From NCBI GenBank assembly GCA_016929525.1, contig JAFGIP010000082.1:1-42649 (forward strand): a stretch of 42,649 bases of DNA, written 5' to 3'. The notes beneath the pieces are model-generated. The model had not been told where the DNA came from and did no database searches. It saw nothing but the letters and a program-made list of their open reading frames with translations. A program made the translations under genes and the position numbers. Positions 17,103-25,884 of this stretch are shown in pieces. The first letter of the stretch is position 1. Every line of letters begins with the position of its first letter. This DNA comes from Bacteroidales bacterium. GTDB taxonomy: Bacteria; Bacteroidota; Bacteroidia; Bacteroidales; UBA10428.

Positions 17103-19064
17103 TTAATTTTGGTTTTTTAATTCTTCGGCTTTCCGGAACATTTCCCTTGCTTTTATATTATTCCCCAGATAGCGGTATGTAATTCCGAGATTGATATAAT
17201 TGTCGGGATCATCCGGATCGAGTTCGACGACTCTTTGAAAATATGGTAAAGATCCCTGGTGATTGCCAGTCATTGCATATGCAACACCCAGATCGCGGTT
17301 TACCTCTTTGTTATCCGGTTGTTGTCTGATTGCTGCCTCAAGATAAAGTATAGCTTTTTCCGGCCGTTTTAGCATCTTTCCATAAGTTACACCTAACTGG
17401 TGTATAGCATCAAAGTTTTCCGGCTTATGTTTTAATATAAGCTCATATCCCCTGATTCTCATTACCGGATTTTTTATGGAGCCAAGCATTTTAATCAGAT
17501 TACCATATGCCAGTTCATAAAATGGATTTAAATTAAAAATCTTTCCATAATAATCTAAAACATCACTATATTTTTTCAGATGATAACTTACATTTCCGGC
17601 AAGCAGCAACGCATCTATATATTCAGGATATATTTTAAGTGATCTCTCAAGATATTTTTGCGATAATTTAAGGTACCTTCCCTTTATGTTCTCATCTTTT
17701 TCTTCAAGTGCTGTTTCGTATAAAATACCTCCCGCAGCAACATTTCCTTTTGCACTGTTTTCAGATATTTTAACATCGTGTGTAAACAAGGTGAAATTAT
17801 TTCTCCAATGCTTATTTCGCGTTACAGTCTTAATTGAGAACATTAACAGGATTAATGAAAATCCAATCAGTATGGTATTTATAGGTGTAACCCCAGTTTC
17901 AGATTTCAAAATTATATTTACCAGAATATAAGCAACAATAAGCGTAAAGCCTATTGAACTTAAAAACAGGAATCTTTCATTCATAAACGTTCCTACACTT
18001 ATACTCAGATTAGAAACGGGATACAGTGTAATGCAATAGAATAATATTGCAAATGAAACTGCTCTTTTCGATCTGAGGTTCAATGCTGCAAATACTATCA
18101 TTGCAATATGAATTATCAGTGATAAGACTGTAAGCGGATTCCAGTTTTGTAAACTGATATGATATGGATAATAATCGTAAGTAAGCGGGTGAGGAAAAAC
18201 AAGCAGTTTCAGATATAGTAACAGCGTATAAAATATAGTTGGTAACTTCTGGTTTTTCGCCGCATGTAAAAAAGGATTATTCATTAGTTCATTTGATTCT
18301 GAACTAAAAAACCCGCCAAGTACCTTAAATCTTATGATTATGTACATGCCGGTAACCAACAACAAGCCGACAATTCCGGCTAAATACCTGCCATTTTTAA
18401 TATTACTGTCTTTTTGAAGAAAAAGTACAAAGCAAACGGGTACAACTGCAATTGAATTTTCCTTTGAAAGCAATCCCAAAAACAGTGCACTTACAGAAAT
18501 TACCAGAATCCAAACTGATCCCGTCTTAGCGAATTTCAGAAATGTAAGAAGAGTAAGAATTCCGAAAAGGACTACAAAAAGTTCGTCACGTCCTTTAATA
18601 TTTGCCACCACTTCGGTATGCACAGGATGAACTGCATATAACAATGCAGCGATAAAAGCTGTTTCTTTTACATATTCACTGATCCCAAAATACTTTAAAA
18701 GTTGCTTTAAAAAAAAGTATAACAGTAAACAGATCAAAGAATATATAAGTGTATTTATCAAATGTGATAATCCAGGACGATTTCCGAAAAACTCTGTCTC
18801 CAGCGCGAATGTTACCTGCGAAAGCGGCCTGTATCGTCCTCCCTGTACGAGATCTTTTTTTGTTTTAAAGAATCCCGTAAAAGATTCATTAGTAAATATC
18901 TCTGCTATCCCTTCAATACCTTTTTGAACAAAAGCATTTTCAGTGATAACAATAGAATCATCAAGAGCATAATCGTTCTTTATAGTGTTGATATACAAAA
19001 TCATCGGGAACAGAATAATCACAATTATAATCCATAGTTCACCAACAGAAAGTGGTAATTTCAT
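17103..19064 (-). CDS. TMTC-like GT-C membrane protein with C-terminal TPRs
   Basis: A 653-residue protein. About ten transmembrane helices fill residues 10-420. The luminal loop after helix 1 has NDYALDDSIVI, with an acidic pair typical of GT-C glycosyltransferases, followed by GRYRPLSQVTFALE and a G-x-x-H-L-x-N-x-x-I-Y motif typical of the TMTC/DUF1736 group. KGRDELFVVLFGIL and LLSKENSIAVVP are further matches to that group. Residues about 440-650 are tetratricopeptide repeats, for example NYINLGITYRYLGNNIKAREMFRKAEEL. Eukaryotic TMTCs O-mannosylate secreted proteins; the bacterial homologues are thought to be glycosyltransferases but are little studied. No glycan-synthesis neighbours are visible. 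Confidence 0.85.
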   Translation of the reverse strand: MKLPLSVGELWIIIVIILFPMILYINTIKNDYALDDSIVITENAFVQKGIEGIAEIFTNESFTGFFKTKKDLVQGGRYRPLSQVTFALETEFFGNRPGLSHLINTLIYSLICLLLYFFLKQLLKYFGISEYVKETAFIAALLYAVHPVHTEVVANIKGRDELFVVLFGILTLLTFLKFAKTGSVWILVISVSALFLGLLSKENSIAVVPVCFVLFLQKDSNIKNGRYLAGIVGLLLVTGMYIIIRFKVLGGFFSSESNELMNNPFLHAAKNQKLPTIFYTLLLYLKLLVFPHPLTYDYYPYHISLQNWNPLTVLSLIIHIAMIVFAALNLRSKRAVSFAILFYCITLYPVSNLSISVGTFMNERFLFLSSIGFTLIVAYILVNIILKSETGVTPINTILIGFSLILLMFSIKTVTRNKHWRNNFTLFTHDVKISENSAKGNVAAGGILYETALEEKDENIKGRYLKLSQKYLERSLKIYPEYIDALLLAGNVSYHLKKYSDVLDYYGKIFNLNPFYELAYGNLIKMLGSIKNPVMRIRGYELILKHKPENFDAIHQLGVTYGKMLKRPEKAILYLEAAIRQQPDNKEVNRDLGVAYAMTGNHQGSLPYFQRVVELDPDDPDNYINLGITYRYLGNNIKAREMFRKAEELKNQN

Positions 19065-19108
19065 ATTTATAGGTAATTAGGTCTATCTAAAATACAAAAT
19101 TCCTGATT

Positions 19109-20281
19109 TTAACGTTTACCGCGAGCAATATTCAGGTATATTATTGAACCGGGTATTATTATAGCGAAACCTGTGGTAAGCAGTGCAGCCTCAAGTCCGA
19201 TATTGTCTCTCATTAATCCCAGTAATGGCCCGCCGGCTGCAAACATTATCCTGATCATCATACTCCGTATTGACATTACCGTTGCCCGGACCTCCGATCG
19301 GGTATTCCTATTAATTCTTTCCTTTAAAATAGGATGAGCAGTTCCGCGAATAAAATAAAACAGAAATAAAAAGGACACTCCATATAGTGTGATGGTCTGT
19401 GAAGTCAGCATATAACCGCCGCTTAAAAAAACCAAGATTGCACCAAGTGCAATTTTGGGACCTGTAATTCTACTTACCCTAAAAGCAACGAATGATCCTG
19501 CGGCGACCATCAGATTAAGGGTAGTCCAGACAATCCCAAAGTGAGCTTTTTTAACACCTGCCTCATATAAGAATATCTGAGCAAACCATGCCATGGTAAG
19601 ACTTGCAACACCTACAATCGAAGAAAATATCACATATCTGCTTAATATCCGGTTTTTGAACAATGTATATTGAACAATGTCCATAATCGCTTTGAAAGAA
19701 GCTGGTTTATTCGATTTATGATACGTTGGTTCCTGTAAAAACCATCCTGTCAGAAAAGCAATAAAGATCAGTATAGTTTGCAGTTTATAATAACCTCTCA
19801 TTGTCTCAAATGCGAGCAGAGTTACTGTAATACCGGCCATTGCTTCTGCCAGGTTGCCGGAAGCCGTTATTCTGCCTTCGTATTTCGCATAGGTACGCTG
19901 CCTGTGGTTTTGTTTAAGAGTGTCAAACAGAAGGGCCGTATCTGAACCTGAAATAAATCCCTGTCCGATCCCTAACGCAACTTCGGCTAGCAGAAATCCC
20001 CAAAAGCCAAACGATATTGAATATGTGAAAAATCCGACCAGTCCAAAAGCAAGTCCTGTTATAATAGCGAATTTTCTGCCCCAAACATCTGCAATATAAC
20101 CGGAAGGAATCTCAAGAAGAGCAATAATTACAGAATAAATTCCGTGAAGAAGAAACAGATCGAAATCGTGCAGATTGTTCTCTTCATAGAACAATTTGAC
20201 TACCGGCATATAAAGCATGAACCACTTACAGATTTTGATAATATAAAGTGCGGGAATATTCCTTCTGAGACTTTGATCCAT
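19109..20281 (-). CDS. MFS transporter
   Basis: A 390-residue major facilitator superfamily permease with about 12 hydrophobic helices. The loop between helices 2 and 3 carries the MFS signature: EIPSGYIADVWGRKFAIITGLAFG, with the conserved G-x-x-x-D-x-x-G-R-K/R pattern. A second, weaker signature region lies near RVSRITGPKIALG. The segment FLFYFIRGTAHPILKERINRNTRSEVRATVMSIRSM resembles Bacteroidota drug/metabolite exporters. Substrate cannot be told from sequence. It lies 44 bases upstream of the TMTC-like gene on the same strand, and a -7-like element sits just before its start. Confidence 0.9.
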   Translation of the reverse strand: MDQSLRRNIPALYIIKICKWFMLYMPVVKLFYEENNLHDFDLFLLHGIYSVIIALLEIPSGYIADVWGRKFAIITGLAFGLVGFFTYSISFGFWGFLLAEVALGIGQGFISGSDTALLFDTLKQNHRQRTYAKYEGRITASGNLAEAMAGITVTLLAFETMRGYYKLQTILIFIAFLTGWFLQEPTYHKSNKPASFKAIMDIVQYTLFKNRILSRYVIFSSIVGVASLTMAWFAQIFLYEAGVKKAHFGIVWTTLNLMVAAGSFVAFRVSRITGPKIALGAILVFLSGGYMLTSQTITLYGVSFLFLFYFIRGTAHPILKERINRNTRSEVRATVMSIRSMMIRIMFAAGGPLLGLMRDNIGLEAALLTTGFAIIIPGSIIYLNIARGKR

Positions 20282-20297
20282 ACTTTATCAATTTCGG

Positions 20298-20305
20298 CAA
20301 AATTA
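20298..20305 (-). promoter_or_regulatory. -7 promoter element of the MFS gene
   Basis: TAATTTTG on the minus strand fits TAnnTTTG and lies 16 bases before the MFS start codon. No -33 box at normal spacing is seen. Confidence 0.45.
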
Positions 20306-20675
20306 AACTTTTAAATGTCCAAATTCATAGCCGGTCAAATGATGTTTAAGTCAACCTGACTTATATATTGAAATAGTTACTTTAACTAAATGTATGCAGA
20401 TATTCTTTTTATCTCAGACTTTACAAGAGTGCTGCCATACATGTTTATAACCATAAATTATTAAAATGTTTACTATTGCTGAAAATTTTTATACACCATT
20501 TAATCCCGATACTTAGAATGTGAAATCCCGAACAGCCAATAGAATTAACCTGTTTTAAAATTATATTGCATCAACGGGGTTTATTAAAAAACATTTTTTT
20601 TTGCTAAATTGATCTCTTAATCGCTTATTAAACTAACTTCATCGACAGCTAATCAGGGAATATAAAAAGCTTAAT
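20306..20675. other. Divergent intergenic region without a gene
   Basis: About 370 bases between the MFS gene and the sensor gene. Very AT-rich, with poly-T near 20595. I see no open frame with coding character, no RNA gene and no strong hairpin. It must hold the sensor gene promoter, but no clear TAnnTTTG element stands out near 20676. Confidence 0.5.
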
Positions 20676-23336
20676 ATGAACAACGATAACGGAAAAGTAT
20701 TCAGCTCACTGAACCTAAGAAAACTTAAGCTGGAAACAAAGATCTTTATTCTGATTTTATCACTGGTATTTCTTAGCCTTATAACTATGATAATAGTTGG
20801 GTTTTCACTGGCCAAATCAATAATTAAGAACAGTACTTATAATCATTTGGAAGAGCTTGCCATACTGAAAAGCACCGAGGTTGAGCTATCGCTTGATATT
20901 CTTGAAGAAAAACTTATTGAATATTCAACAGACCAAAAAATAACAGATGCTGCCAATGATTTTAAACAAGCATTTGAATCCCTTGAAGATGATAAATATG
21001 AAATTTTCTATGCCGACAGCCTGGAAAAAGTTAAAGAATCGTTGGAAAATCTTTATTCACTTAAAATCAGCAGTATGGAACCGGTGACAGGTGAGAAAAT
21101 TATCAAGTATCTTCCGGAAAATCCAAAAAGTCTGGTCCTGCAACATTTATTCATAAACCTGAATAAAAAAGAATTCGGCAGCAAAGATGAATATACAGTT
21201 ACTACAGAATATTATTCTTATGGACTAGCCCATGAAACCTATCATACATTTTTCAGGACAATAGTTAAAGAGCTTGGAGCAAAAGACCTTTACCTTACTG
21301 ATCCTGCTTCGGGTGATATATTTTATAGTGTTGCAAAGAATATTGACTTTGGCACAAACCTTTACGACGGGCCATATAAAATGAGTGGGCTTTCTTCAGC
21401 ATTCAGGCAGGCTGCTGCCTCGGAAGACCCGAAAGTATTCTTTAGCGATTACACCCAACACGAAGCAGCCTTTGATGAACCCTCTGCCTTTTTTTCCGTA
21501 CCTGTATTCTTTTTTAATGAGATTGTAACTGTTGTTGTATTACGTTTTGATGCTTCCCTATTGGATAATGTACTAAATAGTTATGATGAATTGGCTGGTG
21601 AAGCAAGTCAGGAATATATCTTGGTTGGTAAGGATATGAAACTTAGAAACAATCCGAAAGGATACCTCGCCAATCCTGAACAGTTCACTTTAAGATACAT
21701 GAAAAGACTATCGCGGAAAGATCGAAAAAACCTGGGATACCTTTACAACATCAATAACCTTGCAACGCATTTAAAATTTCCAAATGATAGTCGCAGTAAA
21801 ATAATATCACAGGAAAATACATATTTAATCGATTATAAAGGCGATAAGGTTATGGCAAGTTCAGTTCGCGTAAATATTCTTGGCAAAGAATTTTATCTGG
21901 TTGCTAAAATAAACAGGGGAGAAGTGACAGGGCACTACCTGAAACAATCGAAACTGTTTATTGTATTCCTGATCCTGGTATTGATTATTAATTTCTTTAT
22001 AAGCAGAATTTTCAGCAAATCTGTTACAATGCGAATAAATGAACTGCATGATGCAATGAATCTTTTAAATTCAGGGAGAAGAGCCGGTGCACTAAAAACA
22101 GGGGCTCCTGACGAGCTTGGAAAAACAGTTGAAGCATATAATAAACTAAGAAGCAGGGTAAATGATGTTGCTGCATTTGCAATTGAGATGAGCGAAGGCA
22201 ATTATAATCACAAGTTTGAAATATTAAATGAAAACGACAGTACTGGAAAATCGCTCAACGCTTTAAAAGAGAAGATGATCAACTCAAAAGAAGAACATGA
22301 CCAACGTGTTAAAGAGGATGAAATAAGAAACTGGTTAAATACCGGAATAGCAAAATTTAATGACCTTCTTCGTCAGAATAACGATGACATAAAAGCTCTC
22401 ACGTACATTTTAATTGAAAATCTTGTAGAATATATAGATGCAAATATCGGTGGGTTATTCCTTGTTGAAGGTGAAAAAGAAGAAGATAAAAAAATAAAGC
22501 TGATGGCAGCTTATGCATTTGACAGAAGAAAATACCTTGAAAAGACCATAGAAATTGGTGAAGGTTTAATTGGTAATTGCTACCTCGAAAAGAAATCAAT
22601 CTATCTGAAAAAGATACCGGAAGACTATATTGAGATTACATCAGGTCTCGGCCACAGCAATCCGAATTGCTTATATATAGTTCCTCTTAAGGTTGATGAA
22701 TCGGTAATAGGAATGATTGAAATTGGTGCTATCAGAGAATTTGAAGAGCATCATATCGAATTTATGGAAAAAGTATCTGAAAGCATTGCCGCAACTTTAA
22801 TCAGTGTTCAGCTCAATATGAAAACTGCCATGCTTCTTGAAGAATCGAACCGTAAAGCAGAAGAAATAGCACAACAGGAGGAAGAGATGAGGCAGAATCT
22901 TGAAGAAATGCAGGCAACGCAGGAAGAACTCGCGCGCTTAAGGCAGGACGATGAAAAAAGAAGTCGTGATATGCAGCTTATTGTTGATAATACACGAAAA
23001 ATGCTTAAAAATATCCTTGACTCAATACCAGGGGGTTATGTACTGAAAGATTCAAATGGTATTATACACCTGGCTAATGCCAAGGGCGCTGAATATTACG
23101 GGCAGAGCGTCGATAAGATTGCAGGTAAGAATGACCATGAATTACTGTCAAAGAAATTATATGATCTGGAACATAAAAAGGACCTGGCAACCATAGATTC
23201 AGGAGAACAGTCATATAAAGAATCGATAGAACTGAAAGGTAAAACAAAGAAATATGAAGTCATTAAAAAACCGTTCTTCATCGATGAAATACACCAAATG
23301 GGTATTCTGACCATCAGAAAAGAGATCAAAAAATAG
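20676..23336 (+). CDS. Membrane sensor with HAMP-like, GAF, coiled-coil and PAS domains, no kinase
   Basis: An 886-residue signalling protein. Transmembrane helix 1 is at about 22-46 and helix 2 at about 427-445, enclosing a periplasmic sensor region of nearly 380 residues. A HAMP-like linker (about 446-540) leads to a GAF domain (about 553-705: TYILIENLVEYIDANIGGLFL, then GEGLIGNC and VIGMIEIG). Next comes a coiled coil (about 717-765) with the QQEEEMRQNLEEMQATQEEL motif common in Bacteroidota signalling proteins, and a PAS domain (about 770-886, ILDSIPGGYVLKDSNGIIHLANAKG). There is no histidine-kinase, GGDEF, EAL or chemoreceptor tip, so the output partner must be encoded elsewhere. The next gene is a tRNA, so there is no operon clue. 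Confidence 0.85.
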   Translation: MNNDNGKVFSSLNLRKLKLETKIFILILSLVFLSLITMIIVGFSLAKSIIKNSTYNHLEELAILKSTEVELSLDILEEKLIEYSTDQKITDAANDFKQAFESLEDDKYEIFYADSLEKVKESLENLYSLKISSMEPVTGEKIIKYLPENPKSLVLQHLFINLNKKEFGSKDEYTVTTEYYSYGLAHETYHTFFRTIVKELGAKDLYLTDPASGDIFYSVAKNIDFGTNLYDGPYKMSGLSSAFRQAAASEDPKVFFSDYTQHEAAFDEPSAFFSVPVFFFNEIVTVVVLRFDASLLDNVLNSYDELAGEASQEYILVGKDMKLRNNPKGYLANPEQFTLRYMKRLSRKDRKNLGYLYNINNLATHLKFPNDSRSKIISQENTYLIDYKGDKVMASSVRVNILGKEFYLVAKINRGEVTGHYLKQSKLFIVFLILVLIINFFISRIFSKSVTMRINELHDAMNLLNSGRRAGALKTGAPDELGKTVEAYNKLRSRVNDVAAFAIEMSEGNYNHKFEILNENDSTGKSLNALKEKMINSKEEHDQRVKEDEIRNWLNTGIAKFNDLLRQNNDDIKALTYILIENLVEYIDANIGGLFLVEGEKEEDKKIKLMAAYAFDRRKYLEKTIEIGEGLIGNCYLEKKSIYLKKIPEDYIEITSGLGHSNPNCLYIVPLKVDESVIGMIEIGAIREFEEHHIEFMEKVSESIAATLISVQLNMKTAMLLEESNRKAEEIAQQEEEMRQNLEEMQATQEELARLRQDDEKRSRDMQLIVDNTRKMLKNILDSIPGGYVLKDSNGIIHLANAKGAEYYGQSVDKIAGKNDHELLSKKLYDLEHKKDLATIDSGEQSYKESIELKGKTKKYEVIKKPFFIDEIHQMGILTIRKEIKK

Positions 23337-23383
23337 TATGATTGTTTAATACAACTGATTTTAGTGTTAACAGATTTTTTTCT

Positions 23384-23391
23384 TAAATTTG
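23384..23391 (+). promoter_or_regulatory. -7-like promoter element upstream of tRNA-Arg
   Basis: TAAATTTG fits TAnnTTTG. It lies about 170 bases before the tRNA and just before a hairpin at 23403, so it could drive either the tRNA precursor or a very short terminated RNA. Confidence 0.4.
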
Positions 23392-23402
23392 CAGCCGTTT
23401 TT

Positions 23403-23431
23403 ACAGGAACTTATTGTTCCTGTTTATTTTT
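23403..23431 (+). terminator. Hairpin plus T-tract after the sensor gene
   Basis: An 8-bp perfect stem, ACAGGAAC/GTTCCTGT, with loop TTATT is followed by TTATTTTT. Placed 66 bases after the sensor stop codon, it fits an intrinsic terminator. It also lies about 12 bases after a promoter-like -7 element, so an attenuator or a short RNA is possible. Confidence 0.65.
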
Positions 23432-23562
23432 AATGGTTCTTTAACACCGTATCTAAATATTAAAAGATTTATCTACCCGAAGACAGAAAATAATTTTTTA
23501 TGTTTCGGAACTGGATAGAGCAGGATATTATAATAAAGTTCAGAATTATAAAATAATAGCTT

Positions 23563-23636
23563 GGTTCCGTAGCTCAGCTGGATAGAGCAACAGCCTTCTA
23601 AGCTGTGGGTCGCGCGTTCGAATCGCGCCGGAATCA
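23563..23636 (+). tRNA. tRNA-Arg (anticodon TCT)
   Basis: A complete 74-base cloverleaf. The acceptor GGTTCCG pairs with CGGAATC with one G-U pair. D-stem GCTC/GAGC, anticodon stem ACAGC/GCTGT around loop CTTCTAA (anticodon TCT at 23597-23599), and T-stem GCGCG/CGCGC around TTCGAAT are all intact. Discriminator base A; the 3' CCA is not encoded. A terminator follows within 10 bases. An accessory-looking block begins just downstream. Confidence 0.97.
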
Positions 23637-23643
23637 CCTTGTT

Positions 23644-23672
23644 AAAAAGCTGCCATCTGGCAGCTTTTTTTT
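23644..23672 (+). terminator. Terminator of tRNA-Arg
   Basis: AAAAAGCTGCC, loop ATCT, then GGCAGC followed by eight T residues: a textbook intrinsic terminator 8 bases after the tRNA. Confidence 0.95.
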
Positions 23673-23793
23673 ATTTACAAATGTTTATTAAGTTAAACCT
23701 ATTAAAAAATAGTTACTGTCTGTTAAAATAAATATTTCGTACTATTGTATTGAAGAATATGCTTTATTAGTTGGTAATAATGTATCTCACGTA

Positions 23794-24546
23794 ATGAACA
23801 AGTTAGCTTGTAATGAGGAAATAATAACGTTAACAAGGTCTTCAACTAATTTTCTGAATGAAGCACAGGATTTAATAGAAAGTATTGCTTCAAAATTTAT
23901 TACTTCAGGAAGTTTCAGGCATGAAGAAAAGGATGATTTAATTCAAACTATCAATGAGGAATTATTATACAAAATGCCTAAAATCAGGCAGCAGTTCCTA
24001 GGAATTTCTTCGTTCAGAGGTTATTTATCTGTGGTAATACAAAACATTTGCAGGGAGAAAATAAGAAGAAATAAAAGTATCAGGACAACGGAACTAACCG
24101 ATATTCATTTTAATCAGTCAGAGGAATTAAACCCTGAACATGTAATCGTAATTCAGCAGGAAGTAGAAAGATTAAAGAAATTGTTATTGCTATACAATAA
24201 ACAAAGAACAAAAATTATATTGTGCTTAAAACTAAAGTTCAGAATTCCGTTAAATATCTGTGATCTTAGTACTTACCTGGGGAAGATTAATAAGAAAGAA
24301 TACAAAGAATTCAAAGAAAAATTAAAAAATTACAACAAAATCAAAGATGTGGATATCTATGAAGCCATAATCCCATTATTTAATAAGTTTGAAAATAAAA
24401 ACAACAACGCAGATTCTCTTAGAAAATGGATAAAACTTAAAATAAATGAACTAATTGAACTACTTAATGGTGATCCGCCTATTTCCAGTTTTGATGAAGA
24501 TACATTACAAATTTTATTTGAAAAATATATAAGCTTAAATCCCTGA
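23794..24546 (+). CDS. Divergent sigma-70-like protein
   Basis: A 250-residue protein. Residues about 25-95 match sigma region 2: FLNEAQDLIESIASKF, the acidic DDLIQTINEELLYKM helix, FRGYLSVVIQNICREKIRRNK. The rest does not contain an ordinary region 4. After IQQEVERLKKLLLLYNKQRTKIILCLKL there is an unusual Lys/Asn-rich stretch (about 160-205) before a final helix NADSLRKWIKLKINELIEL, which could be the recognition helix displaced by an insertion. It is followed 17 bases later by a membrane zinc-finger protein, the usual sigma/anti-sigma pairing. Base composition is clearly more AT-rich than the flanking housekeeping genes, suggesting acquisition by transfer. DNA binding by this protein is inference. 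Confidence 0.7.
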   Translation: MNKLACNEEIITLTRSSTNFLNEAQDLIESIASKFITSGSFRHEEKDDLIQTINEELLYKMPKIRQQFLGISSFRGYLSVVIQNICREKIRRNKSIRTTELTDIHFNQSEELNPEHVIVIQQEVERLKKLLLLYNKQRTKIILCLKLKFRIPLNICDLSTYLGKINKKEYKEFKEKLKNYNKIKDVDIYEAIIPLFNKFENKNNNADSLRKWIKLKINELIELLNGDPPISSFDEDTLQILFEKYISLNP

Positions 24547-24563
24547 TCCTAATTCTAATATTA

Positions 24564-25379
24564 ATGAATTTTAATATTAATAAAATTATAACAAGCAATG
24601 GCCATCTAAGTGATGAGGGGATTTCTTATTGCGCAGAACAATTAATCGAGGGCAACTATGAAGATCTGCCGGAAGAACTTTTATCCCATATCGAAGAATG
24701 CCATAAATGTAAGAAAAACATATTCGCTGCTTACGATAATTTAAGTAAACCATCCGGGTTAGTTGATACTGAAGATAAGACCAAAGCAAAATTTCCAGTG
24801 TTCAGATCAAATGTTTTTAAGATTGCAGCTGCCATTATCATCCTTTTCGGACTTTTTGTTTTGATACAGGTTAGCATAAAAAATTCCGATAATAAATTAT
24901 CTGGAAATCAAAAACCTGCCGAACAGTTCAGTGATGACACCGTTAACAACACCCAACAGAAAACCGATGTTGAAGATGATATTGCATCATCTGATATATT
25001 AGCTGAAGATGAAGTAAATGCAGAAAGGGATTTAGATGAGCAAAAAACCTATCTTACCGATCATTTTACCCCGTCTGAAAAATTTGAGGCTTTTGTCAAT
25101 GCCACTTTTCGCGATGATAACGACTTTGAATTGGTAAAGCCTGAAAAAACACAAGAATTCAAAATAAACGATAACATTGAATTTAAGTGGAAAACAAATA
25201 TAACTGAGCCTTTAACCCTGATATTTTACAACAACTCCGGGAAAGAAATATTCAGGTCGTCTCAAATCAGTAAAACTTCATATACGTTGAACCAAAGCTT
25301 CTCCCCAGGGCTGTATTATTATAAATTAGAAACCGAGGAGAATATTTTATTTTTTGGGAAAGCATTATTTAAAAACTGA
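24564..25379 (+). CDS. Membrane zinc-finger anti-sigma-like protein
   Basis: A 271-residue protein. The N-terminal zinc-finger domain shows Cys23 and then His42-x3-Cys46-x2-Cys49 (HIEECHKC), as in zf-HC2 anti-sigma domains. One transmembrane helix follows at about 86-106 (FKIAAAIIILFGLFVLIQVSI). The external part has an acidic low-complexity linker (about 110-165) and a compact beta domain (about 195-271: IEFKWKTNITEPLTLIFYNNSGKEIF...SPGLYYYKLETEENILFFGKALF) resembling an immunoglobulin-like module. It should hold the sigma-like partner at the membrane and sense something outside. It is convergent with the CHAT/peptide cluster, 45 bases from the last peptide gene. Confidence 0.8.
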   Translation: MNFNINKIITSNGHLSDEGISYCAEQLIEGNYEDLPEELLSHIEECHKCKKNIFAAYDNLSKPSGLVDTEDKTKAKFPVFRSNVFKIAAAIIILFGLFVLIQVSIKNSDNKLSGNQKPAEQFSDDTVNNTQQKTDVEDDIASSDILAEDEVNAERDLDEQKTYLTDHFTPSEKFEAFVNATFRDDNDFELVKPEKTQEFKINDNIEFKWKTNITEPLTLIFYNNSGKEIFRSSQISKTSYTLNQSFSPGLYYYKLETEENILFFGKALFKN

Positions 25380-25424
25380 AGCCGTTTCGTTTTTAGCTAA
25401 TATCTATAACGCATCTTCTTCTTC

Positions 25425-25598
25425 TTATAGAGTCGATGGAGGTGGTGGCTCTTCTCCACGGTCAGGCCAGGTTGTTGGTTTAGTGCCTCCGGGATGTTCG
25501 TACCAAGGACCGCCATATGGACCATCATAGGAAGAGGTTCCTCCTTTTATCCTAGAAAGTTCTTCGTTTGTTAATTGAATAACTCGCAAATATTCCAT
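25425..25598 (-). CDS. Double-glycine leader peptide 1 (RiPP-precursor-like)
   Basis: A 57-residue peptide on the minus strand, ATG at 25598-25596 and TAA at 25427-25425. The leader, residues 1-20, contains VIQLTNEELSRIKGG, the L-T/S-x-x-E-L-x-x-I-x-G-G pattern of bacteriocin-type and Bacteroidota natural-product leaders. The remaining 37 residues are rich in Gly, Pro, Tyr and Trp (GPYGGPWYEHPGG...) and end in a run of four prolines. No Cys is present, so lanthionine or disulfide chemistry is excluded. It shares leader pattern and upstream sequence with peptide 2 and lies in the CHAT operon. No C39 transporter or modifying enzyme is in the window. Function unknown. Confidence 0.75.
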   Translation of the reverse strand: MEYLRVIQLTNEELSRIKGGTSSYDGPYGGPWYEHPGGTKPTTWPDRGEEPPPPSTL

Positions 25599-25603
25599 AA
25601 CGT

Positions 25604-25619
25604 TTAATTTTAGGTTTGA
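25604..25619 (-). repeat. 16-bp repeat before peptide gene 1 (copy A)
   Basis: On the minus strand TCAAACCTAAAATTAA, exactly 5 bases before the ATG of peptide 1. It is identical in sequence and spacing to the copy at 25885-25900, so it is either a conserved translation-initiation region or a trace of gene duplication. Confidence 0.85.
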
Positions 25620-25723
25620 AGAAGAATATTTAAAAAATAGTCCGGATAAATTGTTTATTCTGATATCTACCGGTAAAGAAGATTTAAATGAATAATCTCA
25701 ACTGTGCCTTAAAATGCATAATT

Positions 25724-25879
25724 TTATTCAATATGTTTTGGCTCTTCACTTTCATCAGGATTAGGCGTAGGTTTTAATACTCCAGGTTTTATTGGTGCAG
25801 GAATTTCTTTAGTAGCACCCCCACCTCTGAATTTTAATAACTCGGTTTTTGTTAATTTAACGAAGTCATGCATTTTCAT
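25724..25879 (-). CDS. Double-glycine leader peptide 2 (RiPP-precursor-like)
   Basis: A 51-residue peptide on the minus strand, ATG at 25879-25877 and TAA at 25726-25724. A second ATG two codons later exists; I prefer 25879 because it keeps the same 5-base spacing to the 16-bp repeat as peptide 1. The leader FVKLTKTELLKFRGG aligns without gaps to IQLTNEELSRIKGG of peptide 1 (consensus L-T-x-x-E-L-x-[KR]-[IF]-[KR]-G-G). The 31 residues after the glycine pair are Pro/Lys/Glu-rich (IPAPIKPGVLKPTPNP...) with no Cys. It begins 42 bases after the CHAT stop codon, so it is probably in the same transcript. Function unknown. Confidence 0.75.
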   Translation of the reverse strand: MKMHDFVKLTKTELLKFRGGGATKEIPAPIKPGVLKPTPNPDESEEPKHIE

Positions 25880-25884
25880 ACGGC

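Noticed and set aside
23563-23636. Attachment-site duplication from integration at tRNA-Arg
   Set aside because: I found no repeat of the tRNA 3' end in the 7 kb downstream and no integrase gene.
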